From: Hassallia byssoidea VB512170
Lineage (GTDB): Bacteria > Cyanobacteriota > Cyanobacteriia > Cyanobacteriales > Nostocaceae
DNA: 64,000 nt
Reading direction: 5' to 3'
Assembly: GCF_000817785.2 (NCBI RefSeq)
Contig: NZ_JTCM02000005.1
Coordinates: forward strand, 62,001 to 126,000
Made by a program: the position numbers and the translations under genes. The number at the start of each line of letters is the position of its first letter. Within the stretch, counting starts at the first letter, position 1. The notes under the pieces were generated by a model that saw nothing but the letters and a program-made list of their open reading frames with translations, did no database searches and was not told the DNA's origin. Below are positions 8,527-17,600 of this stretch, piece after piece.

Positions 8527-9676
8527 TACTATTTTATTTTAAATATGCTACAGATGGTAAAGAAGCATCTATGTTGAGGAGATTAACAATGTCTGGGGTA
8601 GTTAAAATAGATATTACAGAATCCGCTGAAACTCTAAAAACATTATTAATACAACAGAAAACAGCTTTTGGGAAGGAAAGAATACAGGCATTATATTTGC
8701 TAAAAAGTAGACAAGCAGAAACAGTACAACACTTAGCTGTAATTCTGGGACGCAATCGCGTGACTGTTCAACGTTGGTTGCGTCAATACCGTGTTGGCGG
8801 ATTACCTAAACTATTAGAAGTACGTAAGAGCCAGGGTAGACCTATGGTGATTCCTAAGCAGGCGATCGCCTGCTTGGAAAAAGAGCTAAAAGATCCAGAA
8901 GGGTTCTCTAGCTATGGGGAGGTACAAACTTGGCTTTATGCGGAATTAGGAATCAAAGCAAATTATCATGTAGTTCACAATCTAGTACGTTATAAGCTAA
9001 AGTCTAAACTCAAAGTCACGCTTACCAAAAAGTTATGTGCAAGACTTGCAAGAATTAGAGAGTTTTAAAAAAAACTCTTAGAAGAGTTGCAGTCGATAAA
9101 AGCCAGTGAAAAGACTCGTTTAAGTTCAGGAGAGTTTGATTCGATTCGATACTGGTGTCAAGACGAAACTCGTTTGGGACTTAAAACAATTGAAAAGCGA
9201 AAAATTACGCTTCAGGGAGTTAAACCTTTAGGGTTAGAGAGCGTGGGAGCGGCAAGCCTATTATTTGTATGGTGTCATAGAACCATTGAAAGGAGAAAGT
9301 TTCTTTTATGAATTTTCTCACTTAGATACTGAGTGTTTTGGGAGATTTTTGAACCAGTTTTCTCAGGCTTTTCCCCAAGACTTACATATCATACAATTAG
9401 ACAATGGGTCTTTCCATAAAGCCAAACATTTACAAATTCCTAATAATATTATTTTGCTATTTCAGCCTCCTAACTGTCCAGAACTCAATCCAATTGAAAG
9501 ACTTTGGGGATATATCAAGCGCCAGCTACCGAGTCCGCTTTTTGACAGTCTCAACGAGTTAAAAACTAGGGTAGTGAAAATTATCGAAGCGCTGACTGTT
9601 GATGTCATCACTTCTTTGGCAGCTTGGGATTACATTATCCAAGCAATATCTGTAGCAGGTATTTAACAAAATGGTA
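8527..9676 (+). mobile_element. IS630-family insertion sequence (decayed)
   Basis: The ends are related inverted repeats: the left end runs TACTATTTTATTTTAAATA then TGCTACAGAT, and the reverse complement of the right end reads TACCATTTTGTTAAATACC then TGCTACAGAT. The element holds one broken transposase gene. A target TA is visible at the right end (9677-9678) but not cleanly at the left. Confidence 0.7.
8589..9666 (+). pseudogene. IS630-family transposase, frame-disrupted
   Basis: The start at 8589 has AGGAG placed about 8 nt upstream. The N-terminus (to about 9000) is a helix-turn-helix region with QRWLRQYR. The DDE residues are present: D in WCQDETRLGL (about 9160), D in LDNGSFHKAK (about 9405) and E in NPIERLWGYIK (about 9500). 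The frame breaks at least three times: an indel near 9010-9020, a run of eight A at 9067-9074 where a -1 shift restores the frame, and another shift near 9262. With those corrected the product is a normal-length IS630 transposase. The A8 step could be programmed; the other two look like decay. Confidence 0.8.
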
Positions 9677-9817
9677 TAACGGCTAAGTAGGTTAGTAAAA
9701 AAATTTCAATGTATGTAAAGAAAGATTAAGTAGAATGATGAGAGCTATAACGGAAAAAAGTTTGCGCTCAAGCTGAATATGCAATTTTAATCACCTTGAC
9801 AAAACCAGTGTGACAAG

Positions 9818-10423
9818 CTACTGAACATCAATTATACAAGCACCAGTATATTTTTTGGAAGAACGACAAGTTTTGATAATTGCCGCATTCTTAATATATA
9901 TATCCCGCGCTGATTTGCCCTCAGGAGATTTTAACCATTGAAGCAGCTTCCTATCCTGCTCAGTTATCGGGGGTATCGGGGGAACCTTATTAGCATTACT
10001 AGTAACATAGGTTCTGGCAACTGTTATGTAAGTGAACACACCTAAAAAAGTTCCTAATGCTAACACACTCCCCAGTAGTGCACCTAATTGTGCTAGCTTC
10101 CAATTACCAATGGGAGAAGAACTAACCGTGGCAGAACGCTTGCTAATCAATTCTTGAGCAGCGAGGGCGATCGCAGTTTTTTGTTGCTGCAACGCCACAT
10201 CAGCAGTGTTGTTTAACTTATCATCTATCATGTTAGTCCAGCCTACTACTACCGACTTTAGCTTGTCAGGCAAAGCCAGCAGAAGAGCTTGTGTTTGCCC
10301 TATTTCTGCGTACAAGTTAAACAAAGGATCTTCTTGGTTTATACCCGATTGAGCTATCCAGTCAGCAATTTGTTTTCTTTCTTCTTCAGTACGCTGTTGG
10401 AGTGCCGATCGCACATCTACCAT
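9818..10423 (-). CDS. Hypothetical single-span membrane protein (201 aa)
   Basis: The protein has a long helical N-terminal half rich in Q, A and L (residues 1-100), one hydrophobic segment at about 112-135, and a polar C-terminal tail with P-rich and Lys-rich parts and a final pair of Cys. It is the last gene of a leftward set with two ParA-like ATPases; the gap to the gene before it is 25 bp. The layout resembles small membrane proteins that travel with ParA-like genes on cyanobacterial plasmids. I do not assign a function. Confidence 0.65.
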   Translation of the reverse strand: MVDVRSALQQRTEEERKQIADWIAQSGINQEDPLFNLYAEIGQTQALLLALPDKLKSVVVGWTNMIDDKLNNTADVALQQQKTAIALAAQELISKRSATVSSSPIGNWKLAQLGALLGSVLALGTFLGVFTYITVARTYVTSNANKVPPIPPITEQDRKLLQWLKSPEGKSARDIYIKNAAIIKTCRSSKKYTGACIIDVQ

Positions 10424-10448
10424 AATTTAATACCTATACTTTAGTAGT

Positions 10449-11204
10449 TTAAAAAACTTTTTGTTCGGGTGATAACTCCACGCGACTCATAGTCAATCCC
10501 AAATAACTAGCAGCCGTTTCATTAGTAGAAACAAGGGAGTGAAACTTATTCATCCAGTTAAATATAATTGAACGGTAAATAACATTAATAGAATAAGTTG
10601 GTTGAATAGCTTCACTATAAGGTAATTTACTATCTTCTAATTCTTGATAAATATTATCGCTTAGTTTACCCAAAACTAACTCTATTCCCTTAAGAGCATT
10701 AATTTCCTCCTGCACTTCACCACCGTCATAATACTTAAAATTCTTACCGAAATAGTAATTTTTTAAAACAACGTAATCCGCTTGATTGCCAAAATACTGA
10801 TACAACTCTCGTAAATATTCAACACAATCCTTTCGATTTGACAAGGGATGTAAAAAAGTAACACGATACCCCAAACCATTTAAATTTTCTAAGAAAAACA
10901 CACTTTTTTCAAATACCTTGAATTCGGGAAAATTTTGCCCTGGCATATCAGTTAAAAGAACATCTGTTGTGTTACAGAATATTTCCAAGTCTACCAACAA
11001 TTGATCTGAATCTCCTTGGGAAAAACCTAAATAACAAATCTTCAAATTTTTTTGTGCGTAAATATCCAATTTATTACGATGACCATGATAATAAACTCGC
11101 ATATTTAAATTGTGCTTGAGATACAATTCAACCAGTAATCTAGAAGTTGTAGATTTGCCAACACGAGCATCACCAATTGTAATTACAACTCGCTTTCTAA
11201 GCAT
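10449..11204 (-). CDS. ParA/MinD-like P-loop ATPase, second copy (divergent)
   Basis: The 251-aa protein starts with a strand and a P-loop, GDARVGKST (about residues 11-19), a variant of the KGGVGKST deviant Walker A of ParA/MinD ATPases: the signature first Lys is replaced (A-R in place of K-G-G). A Walker B-like LLTDMPG lies near residue 85. The rest follows the pattern of the neighbouring 296-aa ATPase, including a VDYVV/ADYVVLKN segment, so the two are paralogues. ParA-type proteins move or anchor plasmids on DNA or membranes; loss of the signature lysine could weaken dimer-dependent ATP hydrolysis. A MITE lies immediately upstream and separates it from its paralogue. Confidence 0.75.
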   Translation of the reverse strand: MLRKRVVITIGDARVGKSTTSRLLVELYLKHNLNMRVYYHGHRNKLDIYAQKNLKICYLGFSQGDSDQLLVDLEIFCNTTDVLLTDMPGQNFPEFKVFEKSVFFLENLNGLGYRVTFLHPLSNRKDCVEYLRELYQYFGNQADYVVLKNYYFGKNFKYYDGGEVQEEINALKGIELVLGKLSDNIYQELEDSKLPYSEAIQPTYSINVIYRSIIFNWMNKFHSLVSTNETAASYLGLTMSRVELSPEQKVF

Positions 11205-11216
11205 AATTCATTTAAC

Positions 11217-11530
11217 TATAGCAGTCCTATTTGAGTTATGAACATATCGTTTGTTCCGTTAACTGTTAACAGTTGACAGTCAACGGGAGCCAGCACGAAT
11301 GACGGCGATCCCACTCTCACGGTGTGACGGAGCAGCGTTGCAGGCGGGAAACCCATGCCGGGAGCGCAAAGTCTGCCGGGGGGATACTCCAGGTGGCTCG
11401 CTTTGCAACTGCACCAAGCCGTAAGCGCAAAGCGCAGGCTTCGCCAACGCGCAGCATCTCCGCGATAAGGGCGTTCAGCAGTCAGTGGTCAAAACAGTCA
11501 TGTTTACGAATCATTTAGGATCTCTATAGT
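11217..11530. mobile_element. MITE-like element of family A with a GC-rich core
   Basis: The left end CTATAGCAGTCCTATTTGAG and the reverse complement of the right end CTATAGAGATCCTAAATGAT form an imperfect terminal inverted repeat of about 28 bp that matches the ends of the MITE at 6911-7018. The core is much more GC-rich than its surroundings and holds short repeats of the cyanobacterial dispersed type (near 11360-11460). No gene is seen inside. Its right end overlaps the last codons of the leftward ATPase gene. Confidence 0.6.
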
Positions 11531-12391
11531 AGATTTTTCTAGTTCTTTTACTTCATTTGCATCTAATGGTAATTTATCAAGGGCTAAAAGGTTAGCTGCT
11601 GGTTTTACACGTTTCTCAAAATCTTCGCTCCAAGATTTAACTCTTCCCTTAAAAACAATATTTGATTTAGGATGGGTATACACATCACTAAAAGCCAAAC
11701 TATAGCGATCCATAAAATCATACGGCTTGTAAAATAGATCGGGCATAGCAATTTCAACTAACCCTTCAGAAAGCATTTTTTTACGTAAAGACCAATCATT
11801 ATAACGCTCAAAGCTTTTTTCTTCACCATGAAATAGATTTTTGACTACCACATAATCAACTTGGTTTTTACACAATTTGTACAGTTTTTCTAAAACATTA
11901 ACAGAGTCAAGTACACGGCTAATCACAGATACCATTGTCGCCCGATAATCTAAATCTGCTAGCATTTCAAAAAATGCTATTTCTTTGAAAAAATTCTCCA
12001 TGAACTCACCAGATTGAGCAGGCAAGTCTAAAAGGACAATTGGAAAAGGATTAGATTCTAAATCAGTTAAGAGTAGATCGGTTCCGCCGCGTGTAAAAAT
12101 GTCTAAGAACCGAACTCTACCCTCATATGAAGTCTTAAAGTAACGATTTAATTGAGGATTCCTCTTATCGGCATCATAAGCAATGCAGGGAAGATTTTTA
12201 TTAAGGTATAACTGTAACAATCCTCTAGAAAATGTACTTTTACCTACCCCACCCTTATCACCAGTAACAATTGCCAATCGATTCGGAAAAGTGCTATCAT
12301 GATTATTTTGATTATCTGGATTATTATTTGTATTATTTGCCTCAGACATTTTTTTATTCCTTTTATCAGTTTTATTTCTACTAACAGACAT
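11504..12391 (-). CDS. ParA/MinD-like ATPase
   Basis: The 295-aa protein carries an intact deviant Walker A, GDKGGVGKST, after an Asn-rich leader, a YDADKRNPQ switch-I-like segment and a Walker B-like VLLDLPAQSG. That is the standard fold of ParA/Soj partition ATPases. The ATG at 12391 is chosen over an upstream TTG because GAGG at 12398-12401 is well placed before it; a third candidate is the Met that begins MSEANN. The last nine residues and the stop codon are encoded by the end of a MITE, so the original C-terminus has been replaced. It is cotranscribed with the 327-aa gene upstream (56 bp gap). A role in plasmid partition or positioning is likely. Confidence 0.82.
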   Translation of the reverse strand: MSVSRNKTDKRNKKMSEANNTNNNPDNQNNHDSTFPNRLAIVTGDKGGVGKSTFSRGLLQLYLNKNLPCIAYDADKRNPQLNRYFKTSYEGRVRFLDIFTRGGTDLLLTDLESNPFPIVLLDLPAQSGEFMENFFKEIAFFEMLADLDYRATMVSVISRVLDSVNVLEKLYKLCKNQVDYVVVKNLFHGEEKSFERYNDWSLRKKMLSEGLVEIAMPDLFYKPYDFMDRYSLAFSDVYTHPKSNIVFKGRVKSWSEDFEKRVKPAANLLALDKLPLDANEVKELEKSTIEILNDS

Positions 12392-12447
12392 AACTATCCT
12401 CAAAAAAGCCAGATAAGAACTTTGGTTTTATGTTAGTTGTTTATAAG

Positions 12448-13431
12448 TTAAACCAACACAAGTATTTTATTTGCCAATTTCATCAACCAAGTAAGATAAG
12501 CTAATTTAAAATTAAGAACTGCTTGAATATCAAAAATTTGATGTGTACCACACAACTCTAAAGCTTGTAAAAAAATCCCTCCTTTTAAGACATTACAAAT
12601 AGAAAATGGTAAAGCTTTGGCTGAATAATGAAAAACTATCGTTACATCGAGTTCCTGAGCTAAAAGCAAATCATTAGCATTTCTTACGAAGGATTGATAC
12701 AAATCGTAATATGAGATATTTTCATTTTCCAGAATTAGTTGACAACAGCTTAAATAACATTTACGCGATAATTGGTTGAACAAATTAACTTCAACAGTTG
12801 CTGTCAATTGCGGTATGTCAACTTTTTTATACAAAAAATTCAAATAAGTAGTTTGTGTAATCGACTTATCAGAGTTACTGCTTAAATTTGTATTGTCTGA
12901 ATACATCTTAATAGCTGGTAATAACATAGGCGGTGCGCTAAAAAATGAAAACTCAGACTGCAAATACATTGTAGAAAGCGCATCAAGCTGAGTATTATTA
13001 ACTGAATTAAACCAGTGTAAAGAATTAAGTTTGGTTACTACTAATTCTAAGCCCGAGGAGTGTGTAGCAGACTTTGATTTAACTAGATTACACTTTTGTC
13101 TATCACCAAACTTCTTAGCAATATCCTTACGCAACCAGCGAACAAATTCACGTTGACGCTGATAAGCAAATATATTAAAAATATACTTAAGAGCCAACCA
13201 GCATAAAGTATCAACTTCCCGTATTTCATTATTTTCAGATTGTACGTATCGCCTTCGCCGAAGTTTTGGGGGCAAGTCTGCAATATAGGTAGCTATATCT
13301 GAAACACTTGCCACAGGACAAACAAGCACGAATATGTCTTCTGCAAAAAACTCAACTCCAGTATCAATGTTCAGCAGCCTAATTGAGTTTTGCTCAAATT
13401 TAACTACCTGTAACGACCATAAATTATCCAT
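12448..13431 (-). CDS. Hypothetical protein, first gene of the ParA-like cassette
   Basis: The 327-aa protein is not recognised with confidence. Residues 1-115 contain a basic RRRRY stretch and a FVRWLRKDIAKKF segment that faintly recalls the BRO-N/antirepressor DNA-binding module, but this is weak. The remainder is mixed alpha/beta with many aromatic residues and several Cys. It heads the leftward group 13431-9818 and would be made with the ParA-like ATPases. A site-recognition or regulatory role in that cassette is only a guess. No signal peptide is seen, and the C-terminal end is hydrophobic (ANKILVLV). Confidence 0.6.
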   Translation of the reverse strand: MDNLWSLQVVKFEQNSIRLLNIDTGVEFFAEDIFVLVCPVASVSDIATYIADLPPKLRRRRYVQSENNEIREVDTLCWLALKYIFNIFAYQRQREFVRWLRKDIAKKFGDRQKCNLVKSKSATHSSGLELVVTKLNSLHWFNSVNNTQLDALSTMYLQSEFSFFSAPPMLLPAIKMYSDNTNLSSNSDKSITQTTYLNFLYKKVDIPQLTATVEVNLFNQLSRKCYLSCCQLILENENISYYDLYQSFVRNANDLLLAQELDVTIVFHYSAKALPFSICNVLKGGIFLQALELCGTHQIFDIQAVLNFKLAYLTWLMKLANKILVLV

Positions 13432-13496
13432 CTTTTAATCATTAGTGCATTTGGTTTTATTAGAATCAATCTCCAGTATGCACAACTAGACAAGAT

Positions 13497-13625
13497 ATGA
13501 AAACTAACAAAATTCTGATTAAATTAATAACTCAAGTTATATTTCTAAAGCAAGATAATTCTTCAAGTTATTTACCACCGCTTGAAAACTATCTGGAGTT
13601 GAGACTAAAAAGACCAGAGCATTAA
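13497..13625 (+). CDS. Possible small ORF (42 aa)
   Basis: An ATG-started frame of 42 codons lies between the ParA cassette and a strong terminator-like hairpin at 13690. The product is basic with a hydrophobic centre and resembles nothing I know. No clear ribosome-binding site precedes it. The main reason to list it is the terminator 65 bp downstream, which implies a short rightward transcript here. Confidence 0.2.
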   Translation: MKTNKILIKLITQVIFLKQDNSSSYLPPLENYLELRLKRPEH

Positions 13626-13689
13626 CAAAGTATACGGGAACTTGACATTTCAAAATCATGCAAACATTCATAAATAGAAATTGGTGTAC

Positions 13690-13717
13690 GCCAGTGTTTG
13701 CACACTGGCTTTTATTT
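13690..13717 (+). terminator. Rho-independent terminator (rightward)
   Basis: The hairpin GCCAGTG-TTTGCA-CACTGGC has a 7-bp perfect stem and is followed directly by TTTTATTTTA. It points rightward. No established gene lies upstream on the plus strand, only the 42-codon frame at 13497, so the transcript may be a small RNA or a small mRNA. Confidence 0.65.
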
Positions 13718-14658
13718 TAAGTAATCAACAACAAAAGACATAACTACAAATATTACCCCAAAGAAAATGGCATTCATCTAGAAAAAATACACGTACTTTG
13801 CCAGTTGCTATTTCGTGTTGCCATTTCACAAATAACAAATAAGTTTATAATTTATTGTTTTTTTTGCTGTAAACGCTTTATGTATTAATTTAGTAAAATA
13901 ATATATAAATACAAAACTAATAATTATAAGCCACAAATGGTTGTATTTTCAAATGTCAATTTGTACAAAGCTTGAAAATTTTAGAGAGTAAAATATTAAG
14001 TGAAAAAGGATGAAATTCTTAGTTGGCTGTCACACATTTAATAACGCTACATATTGTCAACTAGTAGAAAAATTATTCTTTCCCCATGTCCTATTTTCCC
14101 AACAGTTAGTTGTATGGCAGAAGCCTTCCTAAAGGGAACTCAACAAGTTCATCCTCAACGGACAGTACTAGTTGCAAGAGTGGAGGGCATTGCCTAAAAC
14201 TAGTCAACGTGAGAGCGAGCTAACTCTCCCACATGGTTAGCACTCCCAAACGCAGTGGTTCCACTTAACGGGTGCGCCGCCTTACAAGTGCATCACTTTA
14301 AGGAGCCACAATTCGTGCGGAAGTTCCCAACAATTCGTGGAAAGTGGCTAGGGAAAACTGCCCACAGCAACCTCTTCCCCAACCCATTTCACTTGAACCG
14401 CTAGCATCGCTGATAAGTTGTGTATTATTAATGCACAACAGCTTACTTGGAAATTCTTGTTCTCATACGGGAGGCAGAAACGGAGAATTTAACTTTATAA
14501 ACTTTGGTAGGAAATTTTCAGTTCTCATGCGAACTGCTGGGTTAAAAATACCGTACTATAGCTAAATTTTAAGTTAATATGCAATCCGTATTGCCAGATT
14601 CAACCAATAGGTTGCATCTGAAAAAATAAGCTCAGACTGAGTACGATTAGCGATTGAT
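13718..14658. other. Gene-free stretch of about 0.9 kb between ParA cassette and rep
   Basis: No credible protein gene was found. From 13720 to 14030 it is very AT-rich. From about 14110 to 14480 the composition becomes balanced and the sequence is rich in short repeats and dyads, including two copies of ACAATTCGTG at 14308 and 14331 and two of ACTAGT. It may be a decayed element or an untranslated RNA; nothing decides between these. It lies just past the 3' end of the replication gene. Confidence 0.35.
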
Positions 14659-17600
14659 TTAAGAACTATCTAATAAAGAAGTAAACTGCTCAATTATCCA
14701 CGCCATACCCTTAATAATATGTGTCATGATACTAAAGGTGCGTTCTAACAATTGCGATTGCCTCTGGGGCAGCAGCAGAACCGATCGCACATTAAATGCA
14801 ACGTGCTGGAGTATCACTTTGAAGCGATTACCAACGATAGAGGCAGTCTGGACTAAGTTAACAACAGGTAAAAGCGGTGTTTCTTGAGCTACCAAGGGTA
14901 AGTACACTAGGGCAACCCAAGCTTGATCGTCATCAACGTCTGGAATAGAATTTGACTCCAGCAATGGAGCGAGTATGGATGCTACCGCTCCAAGCAGTTT
15001 AGCCCATCCTCCGATAATTATCCCAGCTGCAATCTGGCTTACCCGAGGCTGTTTGATTACCTTCTCGAGCGGTAACACCGCCGCAATTTCATCAACGACA
15101 TCCTGCTGCGTCGGTTTTTCATTCCCCGATAATATATGTTTGCCAATCGCCTTGATTAAAGCAAATTTGGTTTGTTCACAACAGGGGGCAGCCCGCCAAT
15201 CTATCTCAATTGCCCGCACCCTTTGAAACTTGCACCCTGGTAATTCCTCTTGCAGGAACCCCACATCAAAATCCCCAACAAAATAATAGATTAATTTCTC
15301 TTTGGGACGCAGGTGCGATCGTAAACGACCGACTTCTTGGAGAATTTCAGCACTCACTAAACCATCAACAAATTCTTGGAAGTCGATGTCAGGGAACTTT
15401 GCCGCCGCCAGGTTTTCTTCTCTTAAGGGTGATTCCTCAACTGATATATCCGGCACGACGCCAGTCAATACTTGATACTCGGCAGCCAACTCTCCAATAT
15501 TTGGGTATGGTATGCCAACGCTTGCAACAGCAGTCGCACCCGCAAAACGGTTAACTCCCCTACCATCCCGAAAGTGATATCCATCTCCCGGTTGAGCGTA
15601 GCTCTTGCGTTCGATAAATGCTACGGAGGGTGATAACTTTTCGATTTGAGACCGCAGCGCAGCCACACGTTGGTGCATCGACTCGCGGCGTAAGCGTCCC
15701 AAAACACCCATGTCGGTGATTTGCACCACCGTTAAATTTTCATATTGAGGAGTAACCTGCTCAATTACAAGAACATCATCAGCTCCCACACCCAACTTGA
15801 GAGCAAGATACCGCACATCTAAGGTACCGTCCAAATAAATGTTGTACCGTGCGGCTTGAGCCACATCCCGATGACGTGTATCCTCCCGATGAATTACCAG
15901 TACACCTTTATCAAAATGCATTGCCCCACGAAAATACCTTCCCCAAACTTCTAACAGTGGGACTAACCAATTAAGAGGTACTACCTCAAGAGCTTGTTTA
16001 ATCTCGAAATTCGCAGTAGAGCGCAATAGTTTATTTATTCGCCTACTCGTAGCACGTTCTGCTTTAGTACCAACACTCGCATCTACACTATCCGCACCTT
16101 GGGCTAAAAACTCCAAGTTGGGGGAAAGTTTGACTACCAATTGATTGATAATATCAGTTAAATCATCTGGTGGCGTACCCAGTAGTTGGCGAATGGTAGT
16201 ATCGTTATAGCCATAACGAGTAGGCTCGGGTGGGAGAGTATCACTCTTAGATAGAGAACCTTGACCGTAAGTATCACCCCACAACTTTAAGCGCAACAGC
16301 TCAAAAATTGTTTTCAATTTCTCATACAAGGATGGCGATAAGAGTGATAATTCCCCCACCGTTTGATTAAAATCGCTTATGGTAACTGAGATTTTGTCTT
16401 TGCATCGCATTATCTGTGAAGCCTCATCCCAAAAAATTCCACAATCAGAAAATTTGTAATCTTCTGGAGAAGGAAGACTGTCTGGATGCGCTCTTACTTG
16501 AGGGTATTGTAAGACAGAGTGTCGTTGTTTACGATAACCAAATCCTAGTCCTATACTATTGCGGCAAGCATTATTTTTGTGGCAGCTAAGACAAATCGGG
16601 TTGGATGATTCTTCAGTGCAGTTAATATTTTTCGCGGCGAACACGCGGAACATACTCGCACGGTGGCAGTTACCTGGAGTGGTAGCAAAATTTTCTTTGC
16701 CGTTTGGATGAACCAAAAAAGGTTGTCCAAGGGGTGTCAGTCGAGTAGTATCACGAGCAAACCCACTATGCCGAGGGTGTAAATCAACAAAGTTAGTTTC
16801 TACTGTTAAAGTAGTCGGGTTGCGATGGTCAGATGCCAGATACCACAGTTGGCGACTCCCAAATTCTTTTGCCGTCATGCTCCCGGCGGTGTGAGATTTC
16901 CCTAACCCCGGTGCAGATTTATCCAAGATATGCTGCCAGCCCAATTCTACAGCTTCTTTCCAAATACTTACCCGTTCGTCACCCAAATAAATAATCTTAG
17001 GACAGCCCAATTTTTTATACTGTTCAGGGGTAGGTAAATCCGTTGGGGTATATACCAGTATCGCCTCTGGAGCAGAACGTTGGACTATTCGTCTCACCCG
17101 TCGCGCAAACCCGCGCCTAGGACGCAACAGACGCTTAATTTTATTTAACTGATGAGTAACATCATCCCAAAGCCGAAGGGGATTGCGCGATAAACTTTCA
17201 AACTGCGCCCAAGTGAGCAACTCGTACTCACCAGTATACTCATCGGGATCAGCACAAGATTTATCAAGCTGTCCGTACCAAGCAACTTGTAAAGTGTAAC
17301 CCCAGCGGGTAACTAACTCATAAGTACGGCGGTACTGACGCATGACATTCTTATTAGCGATCGCACCCGCATCCGCCCATAAAAGCACATCTTGAGTACC
17401 ACCCAACCTCTCCTTTGCAGCAGTAAGATACCTTTTAAGAGTTTCAGGACTACCCGCAAAGTTACCACCCGCCGCACCAATAGTGATTTGGTTTCGCAAT
17501 TGGGCGATAATCCAGGGCTTAAGAATACCCTCGGCAAGTCCGATATATTGAGTCAGGGGATGTACATCGTTAGCAGGAGTACAAAACGTAAGGGGCAATT

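Noticed and set aside
14230-14340. Possible group II intron 5' end (GTGCGCC)
   Set aside because: GTGCG-like start alone is common; no domain V/VI structure and no reverse transcriptase were found.
14344-14565. Frame of 73 codons in the gap before rep
   Set aside because: No ribosome-binding site, no similarity, lies in structured non-coding DNA; composition not coding-like.
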